5,566 nucleotides of DNA from Candidatus Sifarchaeum subterraneum (GCA_016292335.1 JAECRX010000248.1:1-5566), one strand, 5' to 3'; counted from the first letter of the stretch, positions 1-5,437 are shown. Notes: generated from the letters alone by a model not told the origin. A program made the numbers and translations.

Positions 1-1
1 C

Positions 2-397
2 TTTGAGGCGGTGGCCCTCGTGGCTTATGAATTGCTTGTGGGCGTCATCATCGTAGTTTTTTTTGAAGCTTACGGTGATCTTGCCTATTTTATTTTTGCT
101 CCATTCTTTGTCAGGGCTTTTGCTATTTCTGTGTACTCAGACCATATTAACGAAAAAATAGGTAGCAGATCAAATCGTGTATTGCAGTCTGTAAGTCCTC
201 TAATTGGAACTTTTGTTGGCTTGCTTTTGATCGCAAACAAAACGCAGTTGTTCTTAGTTTTCTCGATGACGATGGGCTTTGTTCTCTACATTGTAGTAAG
301 GGACATGATACCGCGAGGGAAAGAAGGAAAGCCGATCTACTTTGTAGTAGGGGCATTTATTACTATAGCAATATCTCTAACCTTTCAGGCAGCTTAA
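2..397 (+). CDS. C-terminal part of a polytopic membrane protein, ZIP-transporter-like (5' cut by window)
   Basis: The frame is open back to the first bases of the window (TTT GAG GCG GTG), so this is the 3' part of a longer gene; the GTG at 11 need not be its start. The 132 visible residues are very hydrophobic, with about four membrane segments: around AYELLVGVIIVVFF and the following aromatic stretch, SPLIGTFVGLLLIA, LVFSMTMGFVLYIVVRDMIP, and IYFVVGAFITIAISL. The order 'SPxG..G', then 'G(F/A)xLYxxxxDxxP', then a short charged loop and a last helix resembles the final helices of ZIP-family divalent metal transporters. The metal-binding histidines of that family would lie mostly upstream and are not seen here. 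The resemblance is by pattern only; another transporter family is possible. It converges with, and overlaps by 35 bp, the truncated DUF547 gene. Confidence 0.6.
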   Translation, partial: FEAVALVAYELLVGVIIVVFFEAYGDLAYFIFAPFFVRAFAISVYSDHINEKIGSRSNRVLQSVSPLIGTFVGLLLIANKTQLFLVFSMTMGFVLYIVVRDMIPRGKEGKPIYFVVGAFITIAISLTFQAA

Positions 398-680
398 ATG
401 ATGCAAAAATACTTTTGTGACCCTTTTTTGCGAAATCTGGGTTCTTTCTAAGTTGCCTGAGAACACCATAGATGAATAACCTGTTGTAGGTGTTGATCCA
501 GAAAGCTAACTTTTCATTTTTAGTTTTTAGATTTTTGGGATCAAAACTCTCAAGCCATCTAATATAATTCTCTACTGTTTCATCCTCTTCTAGAGATGAA
601 TAGTACACTTTATCCTCAGAATTGACATATTGCTTCAGTAGAGAATTTAACCGATCCTCAAGGGCACCTGATTCATTCAT
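363..680 (-). pseudogene. DUF547 protein, N-terminal part only (truncated)
   Basis: The 105-residue product carries the DUF547 signature AFWINTYN at residues 59-66, followed by a typical 'YGVLRQLRKNPDFAKKGHKS' continuation. DUF547 proteins are normally around twice this length, with a later conserved part containing an IEH/LR-type motif; none of that follows here. From about residue 95 the frame runs antisense through the end of the membrane-protein gene (up to 397), and the residues after 'HKSIFASF' look like chance coding before a TAG stop. No other frame downstream continues the domain, since that DNA codes on the opposite strand. I read it as a gene whose 3' half was lost where the two genes were joined. 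The start at 680 is the ATG 10 nt after a GGG/GAGG-like purine stretch (691-703). The family's biochemical function is unknown to me. It follows the methyltransferase on the same strand. Confidence 0.65.
424..429 (+). terminator. T-run after the membrane-protein gene
   Basis: Six T residues lie 27 nt after the stop codon at 395-397, with another T4 just before. Archaeal RNA polymerase commonly terminates at such T-runs. The run lies antisense to the DUF547 coding sequence, so it may simply reflect Lys codons there (AAG AAA). Confidence 0.25.
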
Positions 681-739
681 TGTTCATTTTCCCTTTTCCT
701 CTGCCGTTCATAAGTCCAGATTAATTGTGAGAAGATTGT

Positions 740-747
740 TATTTAAT
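740..747 (-). promoter_or_regulatory. possible TATA box for the DUF547 gene
   Basis: The minus strand reads ATTAAATA here, close to the archaeal TTTAWATA consensus, about 60 nt before the DUF547 ATG, which would leave a leader of roughly 35-40 nt. It overlaps the presumed original 3' end of the methyltransferase, so the resemblance could be accidental, and the two genes might instead be cotranscribed. Confidence 0.25.
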
Positions 748-770
748 TTTTTCTCCCACTAAAAGTCGCA

Positions 771-1409
771 CTAAGCTCCGTACATTTTTCTGTCTTCAAT
801 AATTATAAATTCCTTGGATAGCTGCTCTTTTAAGTTGGTTTCAAAGTCTATCTTAGCTATGGCGCTAAGTGCTTTTGTAAGTATAATTCCCGGAAGACGC
901 AAGGGTCCAGAGGGCTTATGATTGCCTAAGACTCCTATTCTTCCAGCTGGTTTTAGGACTCTTGCCGCCTCTTCGATGGTCTTCTCGTATGCTGGAGTTA
1001 TTTTCAGACAGAAGGAGATAAGAATAGCGTCAAAAGTTTTATCGCGGAAGGCTAGATGGGCAGCATCTGACCTTACCAAATGTACTCCTTTGCTTCCGAT
1101 TTCCTTTTTCGCTTGTTTCAACATCTCAGAAGATAGATCTACTCCCAACAACGTTCCTTGAGTTTTTATTTTTTGAAGCAAAAAGGGAAAGTCTAGAGCC
1201 GTTCCACAACAAAGATCCAATACAGCATCCCCAGGCTTTAGGTTAAGTTTCTCAGCAACCATTGATCTAAATCGTTTGTCTCTTCCGAAAAAGTAGACTT
1301 GGTTCATCAAACCGTATAAAGGAGCGGCTCTGTCGTAGGCAACTAAAACTTCTCTGATAGTTTTCGCCATTCGAAACACATCCTTCATTGAAGGTTCATA
1401 TGCATACAT
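771..1409 (-). CDS. UbiE/COQ5-like class I SAM-dependent methyltransferase, 3' end frameshifted
   Basis: Transfers a methyl group from S-adenosylmethionine; the substrate cannot be read from sequence. Numbering from the ATG at 1409 (212 residues): the UbiE-type entry 'AYDRAAPLYGLMN' at 24-36, SAM motif I VLDLCCGT at 63-70 (the usual DxGxGTG has Cys for Gly and Ala for the last Gly), acidic motif II GVDLSSEM at 89-96, SDAAHL at 114-119, FDAI at 126-129, and RVLKPAGRIGVLG at 150-162. The frame is open to a GTG at 1442, but that codon abuts the TATA-like 1443-1450, so a downstream ATG (1409, or 1388 or 1370) is more likely. The protein stops abruptly after 'RKMYGA'. The next frame reads SLVRLLVGEKIK and then TAA (739-741), matching the usual family ending, so one base seems lost near 777-780. 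It is divergent from the DUF354 gene. The family includes quinone methylases, but no quinone genes are nearby. Confidence 0.85.
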   Translation of the reverse strand: MYAYEPSMKDVFRMAKTIREVLVAYDRAAPLYGLMNQVYFFGRDKRFRSMVAEKLNLKPGDAVLDLCCGTALDFPFLLQKIKTQGTLLGVDLSSEMLKQAKKEIGSKGVHLVRSDAAHLAFRDKTFDAILISFCLKITPAYEKTIEEAARVLKPAGRIGVLGNHKPSGPLRLPGIILTKALSAIAKIDFETNLKEQLSKEFIIIEDRKMYGA

Positions 1410-1442
1410 AGGGGATTTTTCCAATTTGAATAATGAATCCAC

Positions 1443-1450
1443 TATATATA
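1443..1450. promoter_or_regulatory. symmetrical TATA-like box of a divergent promoter region
   Basis: TATATATA reads the same on both strands. For the plus strand, a start site about 25 nt downstream (near 1474) would give a roughly 17-nt leader before the TTG of the DUF354 gene. For the minus strand, transcription from about 1420 would allow the methyltransferase ATG codons at 1409 or 1388 but not the GTG at 1442. Whether one box serves both genes is an inference. Confidence 0.45.
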
Positions 1451-1490
1451 TCTTTAATAATAATGTAATGAAGATACATAGTGAAGAAAA

Positions 1491-2492
1491 TTGAGAATTT
1501 GGATCGATATTTTAACTCCCAAACAGGCGAGATTTTTAGGATCAATTTCAAAGAAATTAGATCATGAATATTTGATTACAACACGTCATTATCGTCATTG
1601 TGAAGGGATTTTAAAGCTCATTGGTGTAGAGGAATATGAAGTTATTGGTGAGTATGGTAAAACACTGAAAGATAAACTACAACTTAGTCTAAAAAGACAG
1701 GAAAAATTGGAGCCTATCATCAAAAATTTTGATCCTGATATTATCTTAGCCCATGCTTCAACAGAAGCTGCATACATGGTAGGAGATTGGTTGAAAAAAC
1801 CCCTTATTTTTACCTGTGATTGTCCACATAGTGTAGTTAATCGTATTATTCTCCCACATACATTTGCACATGTTCGTCCTTCCTTCTTGAATTTTGAATA
1901 TCCGTGGCCAAAACGGATTATAACATATAACGGTTTACCAGAAGTAAGTTATGTTAAGGATCATAAATCTAAAGGAAAAAGCGTTTTAGATAAATTAGAT
2001 TTAGATCCTGATGAATTCATAGTTTTCAGACCTGTTGAAAAGTTCGCGCATTATTATGAGGGCTACGATGATGTCGATTATCAAGTTTACAACGCAGTCA
2101 AAGATCTAGTTGAAAAGATCGTTATTTTTCCTCGATATAGTGAAATTGGCTGGAATCAATTTGATCCTAAAATAAAAATTGCTGATGAAACAATTGATAC
2201 TCTCGGTTTATATGAATATGCAAGAGCCGTAATTACTGGTGGCTCAAGTATGGCCGTCGAAAGCTGTTTACTTGGAATACCGTCCATTAGTACTTTTCCA
2301 ATTGAATACAAAATCTTTGATTTTTTGAGGGAAAATGATTTTCCCATAGTTAATACCAAAGAAAGGAATTTAAGTTTAATAAGAGAAATTGTTGAAAACA
2401 GTAAAAAGAGGAGTGTTGATGTAAATAAATTAGAAGATCCTATTGAGAAAATAAAAGCGCTTATAGAACAACTAGAAAAGAATAATCTGTAA
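1491..2492 (+). CDS. DUF354 family protein (GT-B-like fold), 333 aa
   Basis: The product begins MRIWIDILTPKQARF, the characteristic start of DUF354 proteins, a mainly archaeal family with a predicted two-domain GT-B-like fold related to UDP-GlcNAc 2-epimerases and glycosyltransferases. Other landmarks are DIILAHAS at 83-90, the domain-linking region around 140-180, and the C-terminal glycine-rich nucleotide-binding-like segment TGGSSMAVESCLLGIPSIST at 249-268. Length is normal and no disruption is seen. The start must be the TTG at 1491: an in-frame TGA lies at 1482-1484 and the conserved N-terminus begins exactly there. There is no good Shine-Dalgarno; an 8-codon ORF from ATG 1468 ends in a TGA overlapping this TTG. 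A role in sugar-nucleotide metabolism or glycosylation is family-level inference only. The next gene downstream is co-oriented, 182 nt away. Confidence 0.9.
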   Translation: MRIWIDILTPKQARFLGSISKKLDHEYLITTRHYRHCEGILKLIGVEEYEVIGEYGKTLKDKLQLSLKRQEKLEPIIKNFDPDIILAHASTEAAYMVGDWLKKPLIFTCDCPHSVVNRIILPHTFAHVRPSFLNFEYPWPKRIITYNGLPEVSYVKDHKSKGKSVLDKLDLDPDEFIVFRPVEKFAHYYEGYDDVDYQVYNAVKDLVEKIVIFPRYSEIGWNQFDPKIKIADETIDTLGLYEYARAVITGGSSMAVESCLLGIPSISTFPIEYKIFDFLRENDFPIVNTKERNLSLIREIVENSKKRSVDVNKLEDPIEKIKALIEQLEKNNL

Positions 2493-2527
2493 CAAATATT
2501 CGATTCCCTCCTCATAATTACATATAT

Positions 2528-2534
2528 TCTTTTT
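2528..2534 (+). terminator. T-rich tract after the DUF354 gene
   Basis: TTCTTTTT lies 36-42 nt after the DUF354 stop, in an AT-rich spacer with no preceding GC-rich hairpin, as expected of an archaeal T-run terminator. It precedes the promoter-like signal of the next gene. Confidence 0.4.
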
Positions 2535-2598
2535 ATAATCGTGCGATTAATTGAATTAAAATTTAAATCAGAGAAAGAGTTTGGCGAAGAAATGTAGA

Positions 2599-2609
2599 AT
2601 TATAAAAAA
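2599..2609 (+). promoter_or_regulatory. TATA box candidate for the fusion gene
   Basis: AATTATAAAAA matches the archaeal TATA consensus well. Transcription would start near 2630, leaving a leader of about 43 nt that contains the hairpin at 2651-2670 and the GGTGAT site. This suggests the fusion gene can be transcribed independently of the DUF354 gene. Confidence 0.45.
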
Positions 2610-2650
2610 AAGGTTGAAATACTATTTCGAGAAGAAATTGTAGTTAAATC

Positions 2651-2671
2651 TCATCACAAAACAGTGGTGAT
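2651..2671 (+). promoter_or_regulatory. Shine-Dalgarno GGTGAT inside a hairpin, deciding the GTG start at 2675
   Basis: GGTGAT (2666-2671) is complementary to the 3' end of 16S rRNA and ends 3 nt before the GTG at 2675, favouring that start over the ATG at 2711. The arms TCATCAC (2651-2657) and GTGGTGA (2664-2670) pair over 7 bp with one G-U, closing a 6-nt A-rich loop, so most of the ribosome binding site is in the right arm. Control of translation by this fold is inferred. Confidence 0.5.
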
Positions 2672-2674
2672 ATA

Positions 2675-4186
2675 GTGAGGATCAATGTCAGAGTAAAAGA
2701 GACTCCAAAAATGATCGATGACCTAAAGTTAACTATCATCGGAAAAGGTTTAAAGGAAAAGTTGAATGAGGGGCGATGTGATGTACTTTTACTTAGGAAT
2801 ACAAAAAATAAACAAAAACTCGTTGTTCGTTCTCTTTCTATAGATAATCCCATATTCGTGAATTACAGAAATTTGAATCCTCAAATTACTGAAGAGATCA
2901 AAAATGGGGAAACCATTCTTTTGAATACTCTTTTACAAGAAAAATTAGGTATTAATGTTGACGATTATGTAGAAGTACTAATTCCTGAAGACAATGTTTT
3001 TGCATATGGAACATTTTTAAGCGCTCATTATGATTTCAGTTCTCCTTCTTTTCCAAAACTTCATATTCCTGGAGTTCGAAACAATATTTTTCAAGGTATA
3101 CAAAAAACTAAAGCAATTTTGAAGGGATTTGCCCGTCTATGGCCTAAAGGCCTTGAATTCCCTTTTATTGTTCCAAAATCCGATTCAGAGGTAGTTGGTG
3201 AGATCTACTTTGATATTTCTTCAAGCATGTTGGATGAATTAGATCGAATAGAAGGTGTAGGATATCTATATGAAAGAGATAAAGTTCCTGTTCAACTTGT
3301 TGAAGGTGAATTTTCTAGAGCTTTCATTGAGGCTTGGGTATATATTGCTCATGAAAATTTAATAAATAACTTTCCCGATGCACCCGAAGTAGACATTCTC
3401 TTCGGTGATGTTTTTTACAAAGTGGATATAAATGAAATAAAAAAATTTGAATTTGTACGTGACAGATTCATTGAGTTTTTGGAGGGTTGGTATCCTATTA
3501 TTCTCTCTGTCCCCCACGGAGGAAAGAAATTTTTAGAAAGTGAACCGATGATTAGTGAAGAAAAGGAAGCTGATGAGAATTCAGATTTGCTAGCCCTTGA
3601 AATCACAAAAGAGTTGTTTTTAAAAAGTCAAAATGAGATAACACCTTATGTAGTTATTGAAAAGATACATAGAAAATGGGTGGACCCAAATCGAGCACCT
3701 ATGGATCCAGAGGCCTATAATAAAGAATCATTGCCCGCCAAAAAATCACACGATGATTTTCATGCAAAATTGAGAGAGGTTATCTTAAATTGCACGCAAA
3801 ATTCAAACAAATGTCTCTTACTGGATATTCATGGATGTAAAGCGAGAGATTATGATATAATGTTAGAGACATTAAATGGAAGGTCAATAAAACTGAATCA
3901 AATTGAGGAAGAAAATAAATTCCTGAAAAGAACTGAATTCATAAATTACTTCCAAAGAAAAGGATACAAAGTTCAACCAGAGTCTGAAACGATGGCTGAA
4001 ATACTACCAGGAGATTATATTTTGGACAAATACTGTTTGGATGAAAGGATCTTGGGAATTCGGTTTGAAGTCAATTATGAAAATAGGATTGATTCTGCCA
4101 AAAGAAAAAAGTTGGCGGTGGATACCGCCCAGATTTTGATTGAGGTCACACAAAATTTTATTGAGTTATGTCAACGCGAATTTTAA
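2675..4186 (+). CDS. gamma-glutamylcyclotransferase-like / N-formylglutamate amidohydrolase-like fusion protein, 503 aa
   Basis: Three parts are visible. Residues about 30-105 form a beta-rich region ending 'LGINVDDYVEVLIPED', reminiscent of the VAT-N/double-psi barrel ending; this assignment is weak. Residues about 108-228 look like a gamma-glutamylcyclotransferase (GGCT/AIG2-like) domain: FAYGTFL at 109-115 matches the YG(S/T)L substrate loop, GEIYFD at 175-180 the central strand, and LDRIEGVGYLYER at 189-201 carries Glu193 at the position of the catalytic Glu of GGCT. Residues about 271-495 look like an N-formylglutamate amidohydrolase domain (PF05013-like): SVPHGG at 278-283, HRKWVDPNR at 332-340, LLLDIHG at 381-387, and RFEVNYENRID near the end; the histidines and acids in these motifs are candidate zinc ligands. 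No signal peptide or membrane segment is seen, so it is probably cytoplasmic. GGCT enzymes release 5-oxoproline from gamma-glutamyl compounds, and PF05013 enzymes hydrolyse N-acyl glutamate amides; a joint gamma-glutamyl substrate is inferred. The GTG start is supported by the GGTGAT site. The gene appears intact. Confidence 0.85.
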   Translation: MRINVRVKETPKMIDDLKLTIIGKGLKEKLNEGRCDVLLLRNTKNKQKLVVRSLSIDNPIFVNYRNLNPQITEEIKNGETILLNTLLQEKLGINVDDYVEVLIPEDNVFAYGTFLSAHYDFSSPSFPKLHIPGVRNNIFQGIQKTKAILKGFARLWPKGLEFPFIVPKSDSEVVGEIYFDISSSMLDELDRIEGVGYLYERDKVPVQLVEGEFSRAFIEAWVYIAHENLINNFPDAPEVDILFGDVFYKVDINEIKKFEFVRDRFIEFLEGWYPIILSVPHGGKKFLESEPMISEEKEADENSDLLALEITKELFLKSQNEITPYVVIEKIHRKWVDPNRAPMDPEAYNKESLPAKKSHDDFHAKLREVILNCTQNSNKCLLLDIHGCKARDYDIMLETLNGRSIKLNQIEEENKFLKRTEFINYFQRKGYKVQPESETMAEILPGDYILDKYCLDERILGIRFEVNYENRIDSAKRKKLAVDTAQILIEVTQNFIELCQREF

Positions 4187-4216
4187 TTATTCTATATACG
4201 GTAAATTTCCATATAC

Positions 4217-4229
4217 TTTTCTCTTTTTT
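4217..4229 (+). terminator. T-rich terminator after the fusion gene
   Basis: TTTTCTCTTTTTT lies 31 nt after the stop codon at 4184-4186, with no hairpin before it, a typical archaeal arrangement. It is followed by an imperfect hairpin at 4240-4274. Confidence 0.5.
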
Positions 4230-4239
4230 AGACTGTAGC

Positions 4240-4274
4240 AATGCGGTTTGAAGTTTAGAAAAATGAACCGCGTT
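4240..4274. repeat. 9-bp inverted repeat (hairpin) in the spacer
   Basis: AATGCGGTT (4240-4248) pairs with AACCGCGTT (4266-4274), with one G-T wobble and a 17-nt A-rich loop. No gene follows closely on either strand. Function unknown; it may assist termination or be a leftover of mobile DNA. Confidence 0.5.
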
Positions 4275-4376
4275 AAGTAATAAAATGTTAATTCCGAAAG
4301 CGTATGTTATGTGTTATAAAGAATGATTTAATTTACCTTTTTTACTTATCAGTGCCCTCTTTTAAACCCATTTTTC

Positions 4377-4403
4377 GCATAAAATAAAGTAGCATAAAAT
4401 AAA
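4377..4403. repeat. 12-bp tandem direct repeat, 15-bp period
   Basis: GCATAAAATAAA occurs at 4377-4388 and again at 4392-4403. The 15-bp spacing and AT-richness suggest a short slippage duplication. On the minus strand it supplies a run of seven T (4401-4407) just after the tnpB remnant's end, which could act as its terminator. I see no gene between 4187 and 4440. Confidence 0.6.
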
Positions 4404-4446
4404 AAAATGAGAGGATCAGAGGATCTACCTCTTGAAATCCATCTTA

Positions 4447-4480
4447 GTTGACATTCTCCATCGCTAAAGCGAGGAGATTC
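4447..4480 (-). mobile_element. IS200/IS605-type end hairpin (element right end, omega-RNA-like)
   Basis: On the minus strand the sequence runs GAATCTCC, TCGC, a TTTA loop, GCGA, TGGAG, AATGTCAA. The arms 4456-4464 and 4469-4476 pair over 8 bp with a single bulged base at 4460. A subterminal stem-loop right at the tnpB stop, with flanks 'GAATC...' and '...GTCAA', is the usual right end of IS200/IS605-family elements and corresponds to the 3' scaffold of the TnpB guide RNA. The element boundary would lie near 4447. Its position relative to the TnpB remnant fits the orientation. The match is from memory of the family pattern, not from an alignment. Confidence 0.6.
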
Positions 4481-4682
4481 TTGGTGCTACGTTGTGGAAC
4501 AAGGGGTGTGCCAGCACCCCGTTATCCCTATCCTTGAAAGGACTGAGAAATATCGGATTGGAGATGTTCACTGCCTTATTCATATCTGCGTGCAGAAACT
4601 ATTTGGATGTTGCTCTCTTCCATTCATCTACATGGCTAAAGCCAATACCTTTCTTGGAGAAGAATTTGTAGATCAAAGGCTA
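4464..4682 (-). pseudogene. decayed tnpB (IS200/IS605 family RNA-guided nuclease), C-terminal remnant
   Basis: One minus-strand frame carries TnpB-like sequence with stops. From 4679 it reads PLIYKFFSKKGIGFSHVDE and on to 'TSK' (4602), matching the family's 'YKAxxxGIxVxxVDE...TS' segment before the zinc ribbon. A TAG (4599-4601) follows, then FLHADMNKAVNIS, matching the 'CGxxxHADxNAAxNI' segment that holds the last catalytic Asp. About 25 residues expected between them, including the four zinc-ribbon cysteines, are missing. The frame then runs to a TAG at 4464-4466 in the loop of the end hairpin, as in intact elements. Another stop lies at 4680-4682, and nothing TnpB-like is seen upstream. 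It cannot make a working nuclease. An overlapping plus-strand frame at 4494-4709 is a shadow. Confidence 0.65.
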
Positions 4683-4713
4683 AAGAGACAAATTGTCTGT
4701 AATGATTAGGGAA

Positions 4714-4771
4714 TTCTAGATTAATAGAGATTTGCAACAATGATATATTGCAGATCAAAATCAATCTAGAA
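4714..4771. repeat. 58-bp compound inverted repeat
   Basis: Perfect outer arms TTCTAGATT (4714-4722) and AATCTAGAA (4763-4771) enclose a second pair, GATTTGCAA (4729-4737) and TTGCAGATC (4748-4756), which differ at one position. A 6/6 internal loop separates the pairs and a 10-nt loop closes the structure. It starts where the tnpB similarity stops and ends 23 bp from the HbpS-family stop codon. It could be a transposon end, a terminator for the minus-strand gene at 4795-5187, or a small palindromic insertion. Confidence 0.6.
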
Positions 4772-4794
4772 GATGCTGATGAAGTTATTTTTTA

Positions 4795-5187
4795 CTAGAG
4801 AGCATCTATTCCAGCCTGGGCACATTCTGCATCTTGCTCAGCTGTTGCGCCGCTAACGCCAATCCCGCCTATTATTTTATCATCTCTTTTTACAGGTAAA
4901 CCACCGCCGAAAATGATGATATTTCTACAAGCATGTATTCCGAATGCCATCGTACCTGGTTGAGCTATTGCTTTTAATTCATGTGTTGGCATCTGTGCTA
5001 CAACAGCCGTGTATGCTTTGTTAATGGCAACTTCTATGCTTACTAGAAGTGCTCCATCTTGTTTATGAAGAGCAATTAAGTGGCCTCCATTGTCGCAAAC
5101 TGCAATTACCATGGTTACTCCCATCTCTTTAGCTTTTTTTTCTGATGCCGCGATCATTTTTTTGGCTTCTTCCAGTGTCAGACTCAT
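4795..5187 (-). CDS. HbpS/GlcG family protein (PF03928-like), 130 aa
   Basis: The protein is full length for the HbpS/GlcG (formerly DUF336) family, small alpha/beta proteins that include the haem-binding HbpS of Streptomyces and GlcG, encoded in glycolate oxidase operons. Landmarks are MVIAVCDNGGHLIAL at 26-40, the helix with NKAYTA at 56-61, IIIFGGGLPVK at 90-100 and IIGGIGVSGATAEQD at 105-119, ending 'AQAGIDAL' as is typical. No signal peptide or membrane segment is seen, so it is probably cytoplasmic. The ATG at 5185-5187 follows a perfect GGAGGTGA Shine-Dalgarno with a 7-nt spacer, so the start is secure. It stands alone here: the next minus-strand DNA is a transposon remnant, and no glycolate or haem genes are visible, so its ligand cannot be deduced from context. 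Confidence 0.92.
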   Translation of the reverse strand: MSLTLEEAKKMIAASEKKAKEMGVTMVIAVCDNGGHLIALHKQDGALLVSIEVAINKAYTAVVAQMPTHELKAIAQPGTMAFGIHACRNIIIFGGGLPVKRDDKIIGGIGVSGATAEQDAECAQAGIDAL

Positions 5188-5194
5188 TGGCTTT

Positions 5195-5202
5195 TCACCT
5201 CC
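5195..5202 (-). promoter_or_regulatory. perfect Shine-Dalgarno of the HbpS/GlcG gene
   Basis: The minus strand reads GGAGGTGA, 7 nt before the ATG, fully complementary to the 16S rRNA 3' end. It is much stronger than any other site in this window and suggests efficient translation. Confidence 0.85.
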
Positions 5203-5396
5203 TTTATTTGGTGTTTTCTTGAAAGAGAATCCACAAATTCGATCGGAACGAACTTTTGCGGGAAAAAGTTGGGGAAAACCAATGTTATTATTTTCTATTA
5301 TATTCGAATTTACTCTATTGCTTCTTTTAGGTATAAAAACTTTAGTATGTTATGGAGAAGAGGAGCATAGTTCAAAAAAAACAGGAATTGACAAGA

Positions 5397-5437
5397 GAGA
5401 GGCTTGGGAATCTCCATTGGATCTGTTTCGGCCTCTC
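5397..5437. repeat. 7-bp inverted repeat
   Basis: GAGAGGC (5397-5403) pairs with GCCTCTC (5431-5437) across a 27-nt loop. On its own this is weak; it is listed because a stronger hairpin follows 48 bp later in the same gene-free stretch. Confidence 0.4.

Noticed and set aside
2156..2515. Minus-strand 119-codon frame
   Set aside because: Lies antisense within the DUF354 gene, with a low-complexity Ser/Phe/Leu composition typical of shadows.
4377..4403. Start of a CRISPR-like array
   Set aside because: Only two 12-bp AT-rich copies 15 bp apart, with no room for spacers; a slippage duplication explains it.
4494..4709. Plus-strand 71-codon frame
   Set aside because: Antisense shadow of the tnpB remnant, which has family-specific motifs on the minus strand.
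4771..4794. C/D-box small RNA near CTGATGA
   Set aside because: The box C lacks the purine at its first position and no D box or C'/D' pair lies at the right distance.
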